Assembly (NCBI RefSeq): GCF_000010185.1
Contig: NC_010376.1
Span: 868,001 to 932,000, forward strand
Length of the DNA stretch: 64,000 bases
Source of the DNA: Finegoldia magna ATCC 29328
GTDB taxonomy: Bacteria; Bacillota; Clostridia; Tissierellales; Peptoniphilaceae
Direction of reading: 5' to 3'
A program made the position numbers and the translations under genes. Positions 48,601-57,369 of this stretch are shown here, piece by piece; the first letter of the stretch is position 1; the number at the start of each line of letters is the position of its first letter. The notes below the pieces were generated by a model. That model was not told the origin of the DNA. It searched no databases and saw only the letters and a list, made by a program, of their open reading frames with translations.

Positions 48601-49132
48601 TTACACTTTGTTCTTTGATATATTTTTGTTTAGAAATTCCAGATGCCTCTTCGAATAATTCTCTTCTATCTTCACTTTTTGATGACAAAATTTCATCGAT
48701 TTTACCTTGACCTATTACAGAATATCCTTCTTTTCCGATTCCTGTATTTAAAAATAGTTCCTTAACATCTTTCAAACGCACTTGGTTTTTATTGATATAA
48801 TACTCACTCTCGCCCGTTCGGAAAACTCTTCTAGTTACAGTGATTTCTTGATAATCAATGTCTTTCCATAAGTCATTTTCAAATGTAATCGAAACTTGTG
48901 CAAAGTTAACAGCTTTTTCCTTTTGGGTTCCTGCAAATATAACATCCTGCATTTTATTACCACGTAAATTTTTTGCAGATTGTTCTCCTAAAACCCATAA
49001 TATGGCGTCGGAAATATTTGACTTCCCACTGCCATTTGGCCCAACAATTGCTGTAATGGGATTATCAAAATTCAATTTTATTTTATCTTTAAAAGATTTA
49101 AAACCTTGTATTTCAACCGATTTTAATCCCAT
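45629..49132 (-). CDS. smc: chromosome segregation ATPase SMC
   Basis: The 1167-residue condensin core has the N-terminal ATPase with Walker A GPNGSGKS (31-38), a long coiled coil, the hinge (about 510-660, GTLGDLISVDKKYEKSVDAIM), a second coiled coil, and the C-terminal ATPase with the signature LSGGERSLTAVALLFAI and Walker B CILDEIDAALDE. It works with ScpA and ScpB, encoded about 8 kb away on the same strand. It lies in the rnc-(radical SAM)-smc-ftsY order. Confidence 0.98.
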   Translation of the reverse strand: MGLKSVEIQGFKSFKDKIKLNFDNPITAIVGPNGSGKSNISDAILWVLGEQSAKNLRGNKMQDVIFAGTQKEKAVNFAQVSITFENDLWKDIDYQEITVTRRVFRTGESEYYINKNQVRLKDVKELFLNTGIGKEGYSVIGQGKIDEILSSKSEDRRELFEEASGISKQKYIKEQSVKKLEQTNENLLRIEDILVSQIDRLKYLEKESSKAKKGMVLEEQLKEMEIQKAILDIEKLSITLSDVIDKKEINDQSLIEIKSKLVEYENKRNELLENINKIDIDVELKISNLNDIKSQKIKNESDIQLNDERLKNSKSELERLTEENENSSLEVKNLITKIDNLRKTIEDSEKKIEEINSNLETYNIDDFENELNIKKQLSEKKSEDLNRLQSIYTQHIIEKSSRDAIEKERLKEISEIRKHKEESELKLNRLEEELRNYETIISDFDKSLRDLNNDKERISSIIKEKEKYLLNLRDKLSSLKEESITNKNKYLFLKNTIDNHEGYNFTVQNFFKKINSKLHEKVIGTLGDLISVDKKYEKSVDAIMSSAFQNIIVRNENDGKELINFLKVNKIGRLTFLPLNKIKPRNLNYVNDNLVLGHLNQFIKSDEKYRDIIDYFAQKTLVTENMDDAISVGSRYKNFRIVTLDGDIINSWGSMVGGYKKPSNYSILSTKNSLNTAKSIYENCVNEYNTLKKSYDENIDIIDKNKCDLEIIVDKIGKLRNEIDDSNSNIKDKQFEIKYLKSNINDFNLKLDTNTSQTEVDDLQETDLKNQINELECDLKTINVETEKLQEKYNSDKMNMISLKSEYSSNKRDLNIFNNQLNDAIIRKDYLEDNIKSNSIKIDEINKNISQYTINRNDIESKTVDYDDVISKLNSEILDMKSSLNDFKASLSSIEQSIYDSNASVQKTEINNNSLIEKALNTTEKLNNIKIDINELYDINIDTIDSNPDIKISQKEINKITNDLRNIGSFSVDSIQEYESVKREFDFMTKNKNDLIESREDIMSAINKLNREMKEVFTKKFEEINTKFVAIFKQLFNGGYASLKLTEDDVLNSGIEITAQPPGKKLQSLNLLSGGERSLTAVALLFAIFETRPSSFCILDEIDAALDEINIKRYKEYLIKFKEKTQFIIITHRKSTMEIANILYGISMEKDGISKMIKLDVDRREIC

Positions 49133-50199
49133 AGACTTACCTCTTTTTCGATATTTATAAATATATTTTTCAAATCAATATCAACTCGATTAGTGTGATT
49201 TATCAATATAAAATTATTATCTGAATTGCAATATTTTATATTTTTAAATCCATATTTCTCTGAAAAATATTTTTTATTTTCTCTATTATATCCAACAAAA
49301 TTATTTAATATATTTGGCTTTACATGTATTTCTAAAGTTTCAGGATTATTATCTTCTAAAATATAATCTACAACTTTCCTGTACAAATTATCTTCTACAA
49401 GTTGTCTGTAATTCGGATGAATTGCTCCTGCAATTACATCTTCGCCTTCTTTTATGTTATCAGTATTTAATAAACCTAGTCTAATAACCGGTATGTTAGC
49501 GTTGATAAATTTCAAATATATTTTGGTACTCTTTTCTACCGAATCATGTAAATTTTCAGGAATATATTTATTCTTATTAGTATAAGTTTCGAGCATTGTG
49601 TTTTTAATCACCAAAGTTGGATATATTCTTACGAAATCTGGCTTTAACTTAATTAATTCTTCTGCGGTATACATGTCCATCTCAGATGTAGACTTATATA
49701 AACCTGTCATCATTTGAAGCCCCAATTTGAATCCAAATGATTTGATAAGCTTCGTAGACATCTTAACGCAACTACTATTATGGCATCTTAAATTAGCATC
49801 TAATACACTATTAACCATTGATTGAACTCCCAATTCTATGGTTTCTACGTTAAATTCTTTAAGAATATTTAAAATATGTTCATCAATGTAATCAGGTCTT
49901 GTTGAAAGTCTTATTGATCTAACTTTACCGTCTTCAATAAATTCATTAGCAATTTTTAAATAGTCAATCATTGCAGATTCTTCAATACCTGTAAATGATC
50001 CACCGTAGAAAGCTATTTGGATTTGCTCTTGAGACTTATCCGGAAAGTTTGCAAGTTGGCTTTTAATTTCGTCTCGTATCTCATCTTTTTTAACAACTTC
50101 AACATAATTTGTTATTTTACGTTGATTGCAAAAAATACAATCATTGGGACAACCTAGGTGAGGTATAAACAATGAAACAATGTAATTTTTTTTACTCAT
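49123..50199 (-). CDS. radical SAM protein (Elp3-like N-terminal fold)
   Basis: The 358-residue enzyme has the radical SAM CX3CX2C cluster at C17, C21 and C24 (LGCPNDCIFCNQRK) and the FYGGSFTG SAM-binding motif. It is the group common between rnc and smc in Firmicutes, related to the Elp3 radical SAM domain but without the GNAT acetyltransferase domain, and of unproven function, perhaps tRNA modification. It overlaps rnc by 8 bases and smc by 10. Confidence 0.88.
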   Translation of the reverse strand: MSKKNYIVSLFIPHLGCPNDCIFCNQRKITNYVEVVKKDEIRDEIKSQLANFPDKSQEQIQIAFYGGSFTGIEESAMIDYLKIANEFIEDGKVRSIRLSTRPDYIDEHILNILKEFNVETIELGVQSMVNSVLDANLRCHNSSCVKMSTKLIKSFGFKLGLQMMTGLYKSTSEMDMYTAEELIKLKPDFVRIYPTLVIKNTMLETYTNKNKYIPENLHDSVEKSTKIYLKFINANIPVIRLGLLNTDNIKEGEDVIAGAIHPNYRQLVEDNLYRKVVDYILEDNNPETLEIHVKPNILNNFVGYNRENKKYFSEKYGFKNIKYCNSDNNFILINHTNRVDIDLKNIFINIEKEVSLWD

Positions 50200-50908
50200 C
50201 TATAACCCTTAACTTAATCAAGGCATTTCTTGCAGCGTCCTGTTCTGCATGTTTTTTTGAAGACCCAAATCCAGACCCGATTACTAAATTACCTTCATAA
50301 ACATCAACATAGAATTTCTTATCGTGATCCGGTCCTTCTTCTTTAACAATCTTATATTTTAATTTATCTCTCGACTTTTTTTGATTGTTTTCTTGTAACA
50401 TAGTCTTATAATCAATAAAACTAGACTTTGTTTCTATTTCAGCTATGAATAGACTTTTAAACTTATTTTCTACAATTTTAAAAGCCGATTCATAACCAGA
50501 ATCTAAATATATAGCACCAAATACTGCTTCAAATGTGTCGGCAAGTACACTAGGCTTTTCGCTTCCACCCGAAATAAATTCACCATGGCCCATCATTAAG
50601 TATTTACCTAATTCTAAATATTTAGCCATATTTGAAAAAGATTTTTCACATACCATTTGACTTCTAATCTTAGTCATAGCACCTTCTTTTAATGAAGATT
50701 TACTATTATATAAGAAATCACTGACTACTAAATCTAAGACTGAATCTCCTAAAAATTCCAATCTTTCATTAGAAATGTTTTTATATGCCTTGTTCTCATT
50801 GCCATATGAGCTATGAAAAAAAGCCAGGTTTAACAGATTAATATCTGTAAACCTGTAATCTAATTTTTCTTCTAGTTCATGTAGCTTTTCAATTCTAGCT
50901 TTATCCAC
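50192..50908 (-). CDS. rnc: ribonuclease III
   Basis: The 238-residue double-strand-specific RNase has the signature NERLEFLGDSVLDLV with catalytic E51 and D55 and the C-terminal acidic site DTFEAVFGAIYLD. A double-stranded RNA-binding domain (about 160-235) ends in SSKKHAEQDAARNAL. It processes rRNA and antisense duplexes. Its start is 2 bases after the acpP stop, in the standard acpP-rnc-smc order. Confidence 0.97.
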   Translation of the reverse strand: MDKARIEKLHELEEKLDYRFTDINLLNLAFFHSSYGNENKAYKNISNERLEFLGDSVLDLVVSDFLYNSKSSLKEGAMTKIRSQMVCEKSFSNMAKYLELGKYLMMGHGEFISGGSEKPSVLADTFEAVFGAIYLDSGYESAFKIVENKFKSLFIAEIETKSSFIDYKTMLQENNQKKSRDKLKYKIVKEEGPDHDKKFYVDVYEGNLVIGSGFGSSKKHAEQDAARNALIKLRVIDE

Positions 50909-50910
50909 TT

Positions 50911-51147
50911 TTATTTTCCTTGTGCCCTTTCGATCTCATTAACTACATCTTCTACATTTTTTAATTCTGATAATTTTTCATCATCAAGCTCTATATCAAA
51001 TTCTTCTTCTACGTCCATCACTATTTCTAATAAGCGTACTGAATCTGCTTGCAAATCTTCTACAAATCTTGTTTGTTCATCTATATCATCTCTGTTAAAT
51101 TCGTTTTTCAACCCTTCAACAACTTTTTCATAAATTTCTTTATTCAT
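50911..51147 (-). CDS. acpP: acyl carrier protein
   Basis: This 78-residue acidic four-helix protein carries acyl groups on phosphopantetheine at Ser36 (DLQADSVRLLEIVMDVEEEF). The motif is DSV instead of the usual DSL, a mild change. It overlaps plsX by 8 bases, the usual plsX-acpP link. Confidence 0.95.
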   Translation of the reverse strand: MNKEIYEKVVEGLKNEFNRDDIDEQTRFVEDLQADSVRLLEIVMDVEEEFDIELDDEKLSELKNVEDVVNEIERAQGK

Positions 51148-52111
51148 TAGTTAACTCCTTTTTTAATTTATCCGTAACATCTTCTTCAATAAATTTTATC
51201 AAAGTTAAAATACCAGACATAATAGCATTCCTATTTGATGAACCATGAGCTTTAAATACAGGCTTTTTAGTTCCTAAAAATGGTGCTGAACCTACACTGT
51301 TATAATCAATTCCAGAACTCATTGATTTAATCATTGGAATAATAATTTGTTGTGATTTTTCATCAAGCTTAGATAATTTTGACTTAGCCAATGTTTTTAT
51401 AAACTCAACAGATCCTTCTATTGTTTTTAAAAGAATATTTCCTGAAAAACCATCAGTCACCACAACATCAAAATCACCTTTTAATACATCTCTCGCTTCA
51501 ACATTTCCTTTGAAGTAAGGATAATTTGATAATTTTTGGTATGTTTCTAGCCTTAATGAATCTCCCTTATGTTCTTCGACTCCTATGTTTAATAATCCTA
51601 CTTTGCAATCTTCTTTTCCTAAAATATTTTTAGAATAAACATATCCCATTTTTGCAAATTGCTCTAATAAATCAGATGTAACATCAACATTTGCACCTAC
51701 ATCTAATACTACTACTTCACCCTTTAGGCTAGGTACTGTTACCATTAAACAAGGTCTAGATACATTATCAAGCCTTTTTGTTATAAGTGTAGCTCCTGTC
51801 AATAAAGCTCCTGTAGATCCTGTTGATAAGAACCCATCGTAATCTTCGTTCAGTAAATCAAAGCACTTTCTCATACTTGAATCTTTTTTGGATCTTATTG
51901 CTTTTGTTGGTGATTCATTATTTTCAATAGTTTCTGTAGCATTTACAAAATCTATTTTTTCTTCAAATCTTTTATTTACAATATTTCTATTTTCTTCTTC
52001 ATTTCCTACTATTGTCAAGTTAAAATCTTTTTTTTCAAGGGCCATTATAGCTCCTTCTATTAATTCTGATGCTCCCTTATCGGAACCCAAAGTATCTAAT
52101 AAAATTTTCAT
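51140..52111 (-). CDS. plsX: phosphate acyltransferase PlsX
   Basis: The 323-residue enzyme converts acyl-ACP to acyl-phosphate for PlsY. The usual start AMGGD(H/Y)GP is changed to TLGSDKGA (residues 7-14), while later motifs (STGALLTGATL, VTVPSLKGEVVVLDVGANVDV, VVTDGFSGNILLKT) are standard. So it is a divergent but complete PlsX. It precedes acpP. Confidence 0.95.
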   Translation of the reverse strand: MKILLDTLGSDKGASELIEGAIMALEKKDFNLTIVGNEEENRNIVNKRFEEKIDFVNATETIENNESPTKAIRSKKDSSMRKCFDLLNEDYDGFLSTGSTGALLTGATLITKRLDNVSRPCLMVTVPSLKGEVVVLDVGANVDVTSDLLEQFAKMGYVYSKNILGKEDCKVGLLNIGVEEHKGDSLRLETYQKLSNYPYFKGNVEARDVLKGDFDVVVTDGFSGNILLKTIEGSVEFIKTLAKSKLSKLDEKSQQIIIPMIKSMSSGIDYNSVGSAPFLGTKKPVFKAHGSSNRNAIMSGILTLIKFIEEDVTDKLKKELTNE

Positions 52112-52127
52112 ACTTCACCTCTAGTAT

Positions 52128-52136
52128 ATTCTATCA
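52128..52136 (-). promoter_or_regulatory. possible plsX promoter (extended -10)
   Basis: TGATAGAAT on the minus strand gives a TAGAAT -10 (52128-52133) with TG before. No good -35 is seen. It lies between the rpmF terminator and plsX and would let plsX be expressed apart from rpmF. Confidence 0.4.
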
Positions 52137-52165
52137 CAATATTGTATGTTATAACATCAAACAAA

Positions 52166-52197
52166 TAAAAAAGCCGCTTAATGTTAATTAAACGGCT
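52166..52197 (-). terminator. terminator after rpmF
   Basis: The arms AGCCG(TT)TAA and TTAA(G)CGGCT (about 52172-52197) form a hairpin followed on the minus strand by six T and an AT-rich tail. It starts about 10 bases after the rpmF stop. Confidence 0.85.
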
Positions 52198-52206
52198 CTC
52201 TTTTGA

Positions 52207-52395
52207 TTAGTTTTGTTCTGAATTATCTACAACTTGTTTTCCATCATAATGCCCACATTCTTTACATACTCTGTGAGGTAATTTTGGAGATCCACAATTA
52301 GGACATGTAGTTATAGTAACTCTTGGTAATTTATACGAAGAAGCTCTTCTTTTATCTCTTCTAGTTTTAGAAGTTTTTCTCTTTGGTACTGCCAT
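52207..52395 (-). CDS. rpmF: 50S ribosomal protein L32
   Basis: The 62-residue protein has the [20 protein letters not shown] start and the zinc ribbon [20 protein letters not shown] with all four Cys present, the C+ form. It lies before plsX, a conserved pairing, but separated by a terminator. GGAGG sits 8 bases before the ATG. Confidence 0.97.
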   Translation of the reverse strand: MAVPKRKTSKTRRDKRRASSYKLPRVTITTCPNCGSPKLPHRVCKECGHYDGKQVVDNSEQN

Positions 52396-52406
52396 GCTAC
52401 ACCTCC

Positions 52407-52426
52407 TTAAGGACTTCAGTCCTTAA
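52407..52426 (-). other. leader hairpin immediately before the rpmF ribosome-binding site
   Basis: On the minus strand TTAAGGACT, GA, AGTCCTTAA form a perfect 9-bp stem; the rpmF GGAGG follows at once. The 48-base leader is almost filled by it. It could affect translation or protect the 5' end; there is no T tract, so it is not a terminator. Confidence 0.6.
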
Positions 52427-52449
52427 AATTTATACAAACAACGTAGTTA

Positions 52450-52478
52450 ATTATAATATAATAATGTTAAGTTGTCAA
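52450..52478 (-). promoter_or_regulatory. consensus promoter of rpmF
   Basis: On the minus strand TTGACA (52473-52478), exactly 17 bases, then TATAAT (52450-52455), a perfect sigma-A consensus. Predicted start near 52443. Confidence 0.88.
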
Positions 52479-52489
52479 TAAAAATATTA

Positions 52490-53671
52490 TTATTTTGCTA
52501 GTTCTAAAGTGTCTCTAGCAATCATTAATTCTTCATTAGTTGGAACAACATAAACTTTAACTTTTGAATCATCAGCTGATATTAAAGCTTCTTCACGAGT
52601 GTTGTTCTTTTCTAAATCTAATTTAACTCCTAATTCTTCAAATGTATCTAAGATGTCTTTTCTCATTGATGAAGAATTTTCTCCGATACCACCAGCGAAG
52701 CAAATTGCATCAACGTGACCTAATTCAGCCATATATCCGCCAATATATCTCTTTACTCTTTCAATAAACATATCAAGTGCTAATTGAGCTCTATCATTTC
52801 CTTTTTCAGCTTCTTCTTCTAAGTCTCTAAAGTCTGAACTAATTCCAGAAACTCCTAATACACCAGATTTTTTATTTAAAATTTGGTTCATTTCATCAGC
52901 TGAATATCCTTTTTCGTTCATTAAGAATGTCATTACTGTTGGATCCAAATCTCCACTTCTAGTTCCCATTAAAAGACCTTCCAATGGTGTAAGTCCCATT
53001 GATGTATCATAGCATTTTCCGTTTTTAACAGCTGCTATAGATGAACCATTACCTAAGTGAACTGTTATAATGTTAATATCTTCTTTACCTAATAATTGTT
53101 GAGTTCTTAAAGTAATATATCTGTGGCTTGTTCCGTGGAATCCGAATTTTCTTAATCTGTAATCTTCATAGTATTCGTAAGGAATAGCATACATGAATGT
53201 TTTAGCTGGCATTGTTTGATGGAATGCAGTATCGAATACAGCTATGTTTTTCTTTCCAGGAGCTAATTTTTCACAGGCTTCAATTCCCATTAAGTTAGCT
53301 GGATTGTGAAGTGGTCCAAATTTGATAAATTCTCTGATCTTGTCTTTTACTTTGTCGTCAATAATGCAAGATTCAGTTAATTTGTCACCGCCGTGTAGTA
53401 CTCTGTGACCAATAGCAGAAACTTCATCTAAGCTCTTTATAACACCATATTTTTCGTCTAATAAAGCATCGAAAACATGGTTAATGGCTTCAGTGTGATC
53501 TTTCATTGGTTCTTCTACTACTAATTTTTCCCCATTAACTTTATGAGTTAATTTAGAACCTTCGATTCCAATTCTTTCTACTAATCCTTTACATAATACA
53601 CTTTCATCAGTCATATCAAATAATTGATATTTTAATGAAGAACTACCACAATTGATTACTAATACTTTCAT
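52490..53671 (-). CDS. ackA: acetate kinase
   Basis: The 393-residue enzyme makes ATP from acetyl phosphate, the usual energy step of fermenting anaerobes. Motifs: NCGSSSLKYQLF (N-terminal), HRVLHGGD, FDTAFHQTMP, HLGNGSSIAAVKNGKC with the catalytic Asp region, and FAGGIGENS. Length is normal. It lies after plsY; pta is not in the window. No terminator follows before the rpmF promoter. Confidence 0.98.
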   Translation of the reverse strand: MKVLVINCGSSSLKYQLFDMTDESVLCKGLVERIGIEGSKLTHKVNGEKLVVEEPMKDHTEAINHVFDALLDEKYGVIKSLDEVSAIGHRVLHGGDKLTESCIIDDKVKDKIREFIKFGPLHNPANLMGIEACEKLAPGKKNIAVFDTAFHQTMPAKTFMYAIPYEYYEDYRLRKFGFHGTSHRYITLRTQQLLGKEDINIITVHLGNGSSIAAVKNGKCYDTSMGLTPLEGLLMGTRSGDLDPTVMTFLMNEKGYSADEMNQILNKKSGVLGVSGISSDFRDLEEEAEKGNDRAQLALDMFIERVKRYIGGYMAELGHVDAICFAGGIGENSSSMRKDILDTFEELGVKLDLEKNNTREEALISADDSKVKVYVVPTNEELMIARDTLELAK

Positions 53672-53680
53672 TTTTTCCTC

Positions 53681-54277
53681 CTAATTTTTACCTAATTTAC
53701 TTTCTTTTCCATGAATCAGTCTATTTATATTTGATCTATGCTTAAATAATGAAATTATTCCGAGCAAAATATAAATTAAACCAATGTAAAAGTCTTTTCT
53801 GATGTAAATTAATCCATATATAACAGCTGAAATACATCCCAATACACTTCCTAATGAAACATACTTGGTCATAAGTACAACTATTAAAAACAATATTAAT
53901 AAAATTAAAACTTGTAAAGGTTGAGCAAACAATAATACACCAAAAGATGTAGCGATGCCTTTGCCACCTTTAAAATTATATAAAACTGGTAATATATGTC
54001 CTATTACACACAAAAGCCCACATACTAGTATACCTAAACTTCCATAAAATTTAAAGCCTAAATACGCACATAATAATCCTTTGAAAAAATCTATCAAGAA
54101 TGTTGCTAAACCAACCTTTACTCCATACACTCTCAAAGCGTTAGTTGCTCCTGCGTTTTTACTTCCATAGTTTCTTATATCTTGTTTGTAAACCAACTTT
54201 GAAATAGCAATAGATCCACTAATATTACCTATAAAATAACATACTATACCAAGGATTATTAAATATAAATAATTCAC
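53681..54277 (-). CDS. plsY: glycerol-3-phosphate acyltransferase PlsY
   Basis: The 198-residue membrane enzyme acylates glycerol-3-phosphate from acyl-phosphate (made by PlsX). It has about five hydrophobic segments and the conserved cytoplasmic motifs GSKNAGATNALRVYG, FKGGKGIATSFG and FKHRSNINRLIHGKE. It touches the der stop with a one-base overlap. Confidence 0.95.
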   Translation of the reverse strand: MNYLYLIILGIVCYFIGNISGSIAISKLVYKQDIRNYGSKNAGATNALRVYGVKVGLATFLIDFFKGLLCAYLGFKFYGSLGILVCGLLCVIGHILPVLYNFKGGKGIATSFGVLLFAQPLQVLILLILFLIVVLMTKYVSLGSVLGCISAVIYGLIYIRKDFYIGLIYILLGIISLFKHRSNINRLIHGKESKLGKN

Positions 54278-55593
54278 TATTTTCCCCTAGTCTTAAATTC
54301 AAATTGCAATGGAACACCTTCAAAGCTGAAGTTTTCTCTTAGTTGATTTTCGATATATCTTTGGTACGAAAAATGCATCAAATCATTTCTGTTGATAAAC
54401 ACCAAAAATTTCGGTGGTCTAGCTTCTATCTGAGTAATATAAAAGATTTTCAAGCGAACACCTTTATCTGATGGTGGCGGATTTAATAATACAGCTTTTG
54501 ATATTACATCATTCAAAACACCTGTACTGATTCGCATAGAATAATTATTATCTACTTTTTCGATTTCGGTAAACAAAGTATCTATTCTTTTATTTTCTTT
54601 TACACTAATAAAAACAATAGGAACATACATTACAAATCCTAATTTTGTTCGTATATCTTTTTTGAAATCATTCATAGTGTTGGTTTGTTTTTCAACAAGA
54701 TCCCACTTATTTACAAGAATAATCATAGCTTTCCCTTGGTCATGAGCATACCCTAATATTTTAGTATCTTGCTCACTGACACCTTCAGTGGCATCTATCA
54801 TTAGAACGCAAATATCTGACCTATCAATTGCTGACAAAGTCCTGACAACAGAGTATCTTTCAACTTCCGTGTCAATTTTTTTTCTTTTTCTTAGACCTGC
54901 TGTATCTATGAATATATACTCATTTCCTTTGTAATTAATTTTGGAATCTATTGCATCTCTCGTTGTACCTGCAATATCTGTAACTATCATTCTTTCTTCG
55001 TTCAATAAGTTGTTGATTAAAGAACTTTTACCAACATTCGGTTTTCCAATCAGACAAACTTTCGTAATATCATCATCAGATTCTGTATTTGAATTATCAT
55101 CAAATTTAGACACCACAGCTTCAAGTAAATCTCCAAGTCCCATTGAATTTGAAGCACTTATTGGAAATATTTCATAAAATCCTAGATTGTAAAAGTCATA
55201 AACATTGTCTTGTTGTTTTATATGGTCAATTTTATTTACAACTAAAATTACACTTTTTTTTGTTCTTCTAAGCATATCTGCAACTTCCATATCAATTGGA
55301 GTTATGCCTTGTTTACCATCTACCATGAACAAAATTACATCTGCAGTTTCAATCGCAAGTTCAGTTTGTTTTTTTATATTTTTAGTTATAATCTCATTAC
55401 TTTTAGGTTCCAAACCACCCGTGTCTACGACTGTAAAATATTTATTTTGCCACTCAGCTTCCATGTACAATCTGTCTCTTGTAACACCTGGATCATCTTG
55501 AGTTATGGCGATTCTTTTTTTAATTAATTTATTGAACAATGTAGATTTTCCTACATTAGCTCTTCCTACAATAGCAACAACTGGTTTTGCCAT
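54277..55593 (-). CDS. der: ribosome-assembly GTPase Der (EngA)
   Basis: The 438-residue protein has two tandem GTPase domains, with P-loops GRANVGKST (10-18) and GKPNVGKSS (near 182-190), each with DTAG/DTAGL switch II, and a C-terminal KH-like domain (about 350-438). It matures the 50S subunit. It has a strong promoter and heads der-plsY-ackA. Confidence 0.97.
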   Translation of the reverse strand: MAKPVVAIVGRANVGKSTLFNKLIKKRIAITQDDPGVTRDRLYMEAEWQNKYFTVVDTGGLEPKSNEIITKNIKKQTELAIETADVILFMVDGKQGITPIDMEVADMLRRTKKSVILVVNKIDHIKQQDNVYDFYNLGFYEIFPISASNSMGLGDLLEAVVSKFDDNSNTESDDDITKVCLIGKPNVGKSSLINNLLNEERMIVTDIAGTTRDAIDSKINYKGNEYIFIDTAGLRKRKKIDTEVERYSVVRTLSAIDRSDICVLMIDATEGVSEQDTKILGYAHDQGKAMIILVNKWDLVEKQTNTMNDFKKDIRTKLGFVMYVPIVFISVKENKRIDTLFTEIEKVDNNYSMRISTGVLNDVISKAVLLNPPPSDKGVRLKIFYITQIEARPPKFLVFINRNDLMHFSYQRYIENQLRENFSFEGVPLQFEFKTRGK

Positions 55594-55609
55594 GTTATCA
55601 CCTCATTTC

Positions 55610-55638
55610 TCTATAAATGATACCATAAAATGTGTCAA
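55610..55638 (-). promoter_or_regulatory. promoter of der-plsY-ackA
   Basis: On the minus strand TTGACA (55633-55638), 17 bases, then TATAGA (55610-55615), with the der ATG about 17 bases further on. Confidence 0.75.
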
Positions 55639-55654
55639 ATATACAATAATTCAT

Positions 55655-55697
55655 CAAAAAATAAAGCTAATACTAAACATTAGTCTAGTATTAGCTT
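55655..55697 (-). terminator. terminator after glyA
   Basis: A 12-bp perfect stem, AAGCTAATACTA (55664-55675) and TAGTATTAGCTT (55686-55697), with a T tract on the minus strand after it. It lies 6 bases after the glyA stop. Confidence 0.92.
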
Positions 55698-55703
55698 GAA
55701 ATT

Positions 55704-56942
55704 TTATCTATTGATTGGGAATTGTTTCATCAATTCAACAACATCATTTTTGATTTCTTCAGCAGGTCTGCGTTTCTTTAATGCATCTATCATAAATTCA
55801 GCAACTTTTGTAGCTTCTGCTTCTTTCAAACCTCTAGTTGTAATAGCTGGAGTACCAATTCTTATACCACTAGTTACAAATGGTGTTTCAGGATCGTTTG
55901 GAATAGTATTCTTATTAGTTGTAATATTAACTTCACTCAATACATTTTCAGCTTCTTTACCTGTCATACCGAAGCTTCTGCAGTCGATTAATAATAAGTG
56001 ATTGTCTGTACCACCAGAAACTAATCTTACATCATTATCTAAGAAAACTTTTTCCATTGCTTTTGCATTCTTCAAAATTTGATGAGTGTATTCTTTGAAT
56101 TCAGGTTGTAAATCTTCTTTAAAGCATACTGCTTTTGCTGCGATAATGTGTTCTAATGGACCACCTTGGAATCCTGGGAACACTGATTTATCTAGTAATT
56201 TTTTATGTTCTTCTTTGCAAAGAATAGCTCCACCTCTTGGTCCTCTTAATGTCTTGTGTGTAGTTGTTGTTACAAAATCTGCATAAGGAACTGGGCTTGG
56301 ATGATCCCCTGTAGCTACTAATCCAGCAATATGAGCCATGTCTACCATTAAATAAGCGCCAACTTCATCTGCAATTTCTCTGAATTTTTTGAAATCTATA
56401 ATTCTTGGATAAGCTGATGCACCAGCTACGATTAATTTTGGTTTATGCTTTAAAGCTAGCTCACGAACGTTTTCATAGTCGATAGTTCCAGTTTCAGGAT
56501 CTACCCCGTAATCTACGAAGTTATAGAATTTACCAGACATATTTACTGGTGATCCGTGAGTTAAGTGTCCACCTTCTGTTAATCTCATACCCAATACTGT
56601 GTCACCAGGTTTTAACACTGCAACATATACAGCAATATTAGCATTGGCACCGCAATGAGGTTGAACGTTAGCATGATCTGCGTTAAATAATTTTTTTAAT
56701 CTATCTATAGCTAATTGTTCTATTTTATCAACATGTTCACAACCGCCATAATATCTTTTACCAGGATATCCTTCAGCATATTTGTTAGTTAATTCAGTTC
56801 CCATAGTTTCAAGTACTGCTTTTGAAACAAAGTTTTCTGAAGCTATCAATTCAATATGTTCTTCTTGTCTTTTGATTTCATCATTAAGATATCCGAAAAC
56901 CTCTGGATCAAAATTCTCTAAATTTTGTCTACAATTATTCAT
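55704..56942 (-). CDS. glyA: serine hydroxymethyltransferase
   Basis: The PLP enzyme converts serine and tetrahydrofolate to glycine and methylene-THF. I start at ATG 56942 (412 residues), 5 bases after GGAGG. The PLP lysine is K230 in [14 protein letters not shown]. Other motifs: [14 protein letters not shown] and [12 protein letters not shown]. It overlaps the upstream RseC-like gene by 8 bases. Confidence 0.97.
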   Translation of the reverse strand: MNNCRQNLENFDPEVFGYLNDEIKRQEEHIELIASENFVSKAVLETMGTELTNKYAEGYPGKRYYGGCEHVDKIEQLAIDRLKKLFNADHANVQPHCGANANIAVYVAVLKPGDTVLGMRLTEGGHLTHGSPVNMSGKFYNFVDYGVDPETGTIDYENVRELALKHKPKLIVAGASAYPRIIDFKKFREIADEVGAYLMVDMAHIAGLVATGDHPSPVPYADFVTTTTHKTLRGPRGGAILCKEEHKKLLDKSVFPGFQGGPLEHIIAAKAVCFKEDLQPEFKEYTHQILKNAKAMEKVFLDNDVRLVSGGTDNHLLLIDCRSFGMTGKEAENVLSEVNITTNKNTIPNDPETPFVTSGIRIGTPAITTRGLKEAEATKVAEFMIDALKKRRPAEEIKNDVVELMKQFPINR

Positions 56943-57363
56943 ACAAACCTCCAATTATTTTCGTGATATGAACTAAGTCCTTATCAACAAATTTTTTATC
57001 TATAAATTTTACAATTATATAGCCAATTAGTAATCCTACTAGCCCTATACCGAAAGATGCTAATTCAAAATTTCCTATCTTATTTTCTAAAATAGAATAA
57101 GATGATATAAGAGCAATTAGGAAAAATGTTAAAGGCACTAGATACAGCAATGCAGTATATTTAAGCATAGAAGAATCGTCACCAGAAATTTGGACTCTAT
57201 CTCCTACCTTTGCACTTATATAATTTGCACATTCGATAACTTGTGTTTGATGTTCACAACCCGAACATTTGCTGCAGCCTTCGCCACCACATGCACCTTT
57301 TCTAGTAATTAGAACAGATGCTTTGGTAGATTCAGTTTTTATAACCATTCCTTCTTTTGCCAT
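56935..57363 (-). CDS. SoxR-reducing/RseC family membrane protein
   Basis: The 142-residue protein has an N-terminal domain with a cysteine cluster [12 protein letters not shown] (four Cys) and two membrane spans (about 78-100 and 105-125). The family contains RseC, linked with Rnf electron-transport complexes and SoxR reduction. No rnf genes are in the window, so the partner is unknown. It overlaps glyA and follows tcdA. Confidence 0.85.
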   Translation of the reverse strand: MAKEGMVIKTESTKASVLITRKGACGGEGCSKCSGCEHQTQVIECANYISAKVGDRVQISGDDSSMLKYTALLYLVPLTFFLIALISSYSILENKIGNFELASFGIGLVGLLIGYIIVKFIDKKFVDKDLVHITKIIGGLYE

Positions 57364-57369
57364 AAAAAA

